Assembly (NCBI GenBank): GCA_003448685.1
Contig: DLXW01000120.1
Span: forward strand, 382-7,625
Length of the DNA: 7,244 bases
Direction of reading: 5' to 3'
Source of the DNA: Cyanothece sp. UBA12306
GTDB taxonomy: Bacteria; Cyanobacteriota; Cyanobacteriia; Cyanobacteriales; Microcystaceae
Shown here in pieces: positions 5,178 through 7,244 of this stretch (position 1 is the stretch's first letter; each line of letters starts with the position of its first letter). The notes under the pieces are model-generated. The model ran no database searches and was not told the DNA's origin. It saw only the letters and a list, made by a program, of their open reading frames with translations. The translations under genes were made by a program, and so were the position numbers.

Positions 5178-6803
5178 TTAGAGAATAAAATCTGTCGAAA
5201 GAAAATTAGATTGATGCTCTCTGACAATTTCTGTAATTAATCTTTTATTGAGATCAATATCTTTGGCAGCTACCAAAGTGCGAATAGAAAATGCCCTTAA
5301 AGCGTCATGAACTGATAAAGTACCTTCGGCTGAGTCTTTCCTTCCGGTAAAGGGAAAAGTGTCAGGACCTCGTTGACATTGGCTATTAATATTAACCCGA
5401 CAAACTTGGTTAACTAAAGGATCGACTAATTGGGCAATAACTTCAGTATTTTGTCCGAAAATACTTACTTGTTGTCCATAGTCTGATTGAACTAAATAAT
5501 CAATGGGAGTCTCAATATTTTCAAAGGGAACAATGGGAATAACCGGACCAAATTGTTCTACCCAATAGACTTTCATTTGATCATTAACAGGGTAAAGTAC
5601 CGCCGGATAAAAGAAAGTTTCGTTAATAGTTCCCCCTGCTTCATTAATAACTTCGGCTCCGTGGTTTTTTGCATCTTCAACTAAATCTTGCAGGTACTGA
5701 GGTTTTCCAGGTTCAGCAATGGGGGTTAAAAAGACTCCTTCTTCCCAAGGCATTCCGAATTTAAGTTGACTAATTGCCGTGGTAAACTTATCTAAAAATT
5801 TATCAACAATGGCCTTATGGACAAAGAGAATTTTAATAGCAGTACACCGTTGTCCGTTGTAAGAAAGAGTTCCCAAAATACATTCTTTGATCGCTAAATC
5901 TAAATCAGCATGGGGTAAAACAATCCCTGGATTTTTGGCTTCTAAACCCAAAATTGAACGCAAACGATAGGACTTAGGATGTTGTTTTTTTAGATTATTA
6001 GCTGCTTTACTGCTACCAATAAAAGCCAAGGCATCAATTCTTCCTGACTCCATCAAAGGAGGAGAAATAGTTCTCCCTTTACCATAAATAGTATTAACTA
6101 CACCAGGAGGAAAAGCCTCTTTAAATGCCTCGAGTAAAGGATAATTTAATAAAACCCCAGGACGGGGGGCTTTAACAATAACAGTATTACCCATAATTAA
6201 GGCAGGAATTAGGGTGGTAAAAGTCTCATTGAGGGGATAATTAGCAGGTCCCATACTCAAGACAATTCCCAAGGGAGCGCGACGAATTTGTCCGATGACT
6301 CCTTGGGTAATTTCAAAGCGAGAAGAGACGCGATCAAGATTTTTTAGAGCATCAATGGTATCTTCGATATAGTCAACAGTTCGATCAAATTCTTTACAAG
6401 AATCTGTGTAAGATTTGCCAATTTCCCACATCAAAAGATTAACTACTTCGTCCCTTTTTTCTTTCATGCGATAGGCAAAGTCTTGGACACATTCAATCCT
6501 TTGGGCTACAGGCATGGTTGGCCATTTTCCTCGTCCATAATCATAGGCTTTTCCGGCAGCTTCTAAAGTCAATAGAGCTTCTTGCGCACTTAAACAAGGA
6601 AATTGACCTATTTTTTGTTGAGTTAGTCCCTTAGGAGTTTTCAGGTAAATAGGAGACAATGAATCTTCCATTTCTCCTTGCCAAATATGTAGTTTTCCAT
6701 CTACTAAATATTCTCGTTGATCAAGGGATTTTTTTAAGCTAAATTCTGGAGGAATATCATTACTTGCAGGAAAAATGTCGCGGATGTTTTCAGTAATAGT
6801 CAT
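5178..6803 (-). CDS. gapN: NADP-dependent non-phosphorylating glyceraldehyde-3-phosphate dehydrogenase (GapN-type ALDH)
   Basis: The 541-residue protein is an aldehyde dehydrogenase of the GapN (ALDH11-like) branch, expected to oxidise glyceraldehyde 3-phosphate directly to 3-phosphoglycerate with NADPH formation, bypassing substrate-level ATP formation. Visible are the oxyanion Asn188 in GPANYP, the cofactor lysine region GNTVIVKAP (205-213), FIGSS (261-265), the general base Glu288 in LGLEAKN, the catalytic Cys320 in SYNGQRCTAIK, EQFGP (416-420) and RGPDTFPFTGRKDS (478-491). SYNGQRCTA and INSQCQRGPDxFPF are close to plant and streptococcal GapN. The LGLEAKN context departs from the common ELGGK. 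An N-terminal stretch of about 70 residues precedes the core. It starts 17 bp after the lactate dehydrogenase stop, so the two are probably one operon. Another ALDH substrate cannot be excluded. Confidence 0.8.
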   Translation of the reverse strand: MTITENIRDIFPASNDIPPEFSLKKSLDQREYLVDGKLHIWQGEMEDSLSPIYLKTPKGLTQQKIGQFPCLSAQEALLTLEAAGKAYDYGRGKWPTMPVAQRIECVQDFAYRMKEKRDEVVNLLMWEIGKSYTDSCKEFDRTVDYIEDTIDALKNLDRVSSRFEITQGVIGQIRRAPLGIVLSMGPANYPLNETFTTLIPALIMGNTVIVKAPRPGVLLNYPLLEAFKEAFPPGVVNTIYGKGRTISPPLMESGRIDALAFIGSSKAANNLKKQHPKSYRLRSILGLEAKNPGIVLPHADLDLAIKECILGTLSYNGQRCTAIKILFVHKAIVDKFLDKFTTAISQLKFGMPWEEGVFLTPIAEPGKPQYLQDLVEDAKNHGAEVINEAGGTINETFFYPAVLYPVNDQMKVYWVEQFGPVIPIVPFENIETPIDYLVQSDYGQQVSIFGQNTEVIAQLVDPLVNQVCRVNINSQCQRGPDTFPFTGRKDSAEGTLSVHDALRAFSIRTLVAAKDIDLNKRLITEIVREHQSNFLSTDFIL

Positions 6804-6820
6804 AGGTGATTTAGGTGAAA

Positions 6821-7244
6821 TTAAAGGTCTAGTTGATCAAAAACTTCTCGGAGGACTTTAGCTGAGTTTAATAATTGACTTTTTTCGTTTTCATTAAGGG
6901 ACAAGTTAACTGTTTTAATTGCTCCACGTTCGTTAATAACCGTAGGTAAACTTAAACAAACATCATTAATTCCATAAACTCCATTAATTAAGGTACTAAC
7001 AGTTAAAATGCGTTCTTGCGATCGCAAAATTGCCTTAACAATATCGGTGACAGTTAACCCGATAGCATAGGAAGTATAACCTTTTAGTTTGATAATGTCA
7101 TAAGCAGCATTTTTAACTTGATCAAAGATGCTATTTAATTCCTGTTGTTCTGTCATAGATAGAGTTTCCCAATTTTGTGGAATCAGTTGAGTTCCTCCAA
7201 TATGGGCGCTACTCCAAACCGGAAATTCGCTATCTCCATGTTCT
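6821..7244 (-). CDS. ldh: L-lactate dehydrogenase, C-terminal part (cut by window edge)
   Basis: The reading frame is open through the right edge, so the gene continues beyond the window. About 140 C-terminal residues are visible; the family has 310-330, so the N-terminal Rossmann domain is outside. An internal ATG at 7156 is not the true start. The first visible residues, EHGDSEFPVWSS, contain the active-site histidine of the GEHGDSE motif that shuttles the proton between lactate and pyruvate. AYDIIKLKGYTSYAIG carries the substrate-specificity helix of LDH rather than malate dehydrogenase, and LTVSTLINGVYGINDVCLSLP is the conserved C-terminal strand. The protein ends in EVFDQLDL. It reduces pyruvate to lactate with NADH, often with fructose 1,6-bisphosphate activation in bacteria. 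It is followed 17 bp later by the GapN gene, suggesting joint expression in fermentation or sugar catabolism. Confidence 0.9.
   Translation of the reverse strand, partial: EHGDSEFPVWSSAHIGGTQLIPQNWETLSMTEQQELNSIFDQVKNAAYDIIKLKGYTSYAIGLTVTDIVKAILRSQERILTVSTLINGVYGINDVCLSLPTVINERGAIKTVNLSLNENEKSQLLNSAKVLREVFDQLDL

Noticed and set aside
7070..7156. Internal ATG at 7156 as the LDH start
   Set aside because: The same frame is open upstream to the window edge and encodes the conserved EHGDSEFPVW active-site segment, so the gene begins beyond the window.

Overview
The window looks like chromosomal DNA from a cyanobacterium, probably a unicellular or colonial one with AT-rich DNA. The evidence is a ferredoxin-thioredoxin reductase variable chain gene (found in oxygenic phototrophs), three copies of the cyanobacterial HIP1 octamer GCGATCGC, and a PRPP synthetase of strongly cyanobacterial type. 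Everything was read by eye from the sequence; no searches were run.

Left block (about 1-2663, all on the minus strand): in transcription order, yjbQ (UPF0047), a TspO/MBR-like membrane protein and a PfkB-family fructokinase-like gene, followed after 134 bp by ftrV. The first three are 46 and 60 bp apart and could share transcripts.

Middle block (about 2664-3238): 575 bp without a large gene, but not empty. It holds a 45-residue ribbon-helix-helix (RHH) type protein on the minus strand. Back to back with it is a near-consensus plus-strand promoter (TTGCCA, 17 bp, TATAAT), whose -10 box lies inside an imperfect palindrome. Downstream are about 330 bp of hairpin-rich, stop-riddled sequence ending in a hairpin and TCAA, as IS200/IS605-family right ends do. 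The best reading is a compact IS200/IS605-type derivative that has lost tnpB but kept a small repressor-like gene, a promoter and an omegaRNA-like transcript with a potential guide in the flanking DNA. This is the most interesting part of the window.

Right block (3239-7244): prs (PRPP synthetase, minus strand) and bioD (dethiobiotin synthetase, plus strand) diverge from a 153 bp spacer. Convergent with bioD is a minus-strand pair, an L-lactate dehydrogenase gene cut by the right window edge and, 17 bp downstream, a GapN-type NADP-dependent aldehyde dehydrogenase. Nested stem-loops followed by T-runs end this pair. LDH and GapN together suggest linked handling of triose phosphate, pyruvate and redox balance.
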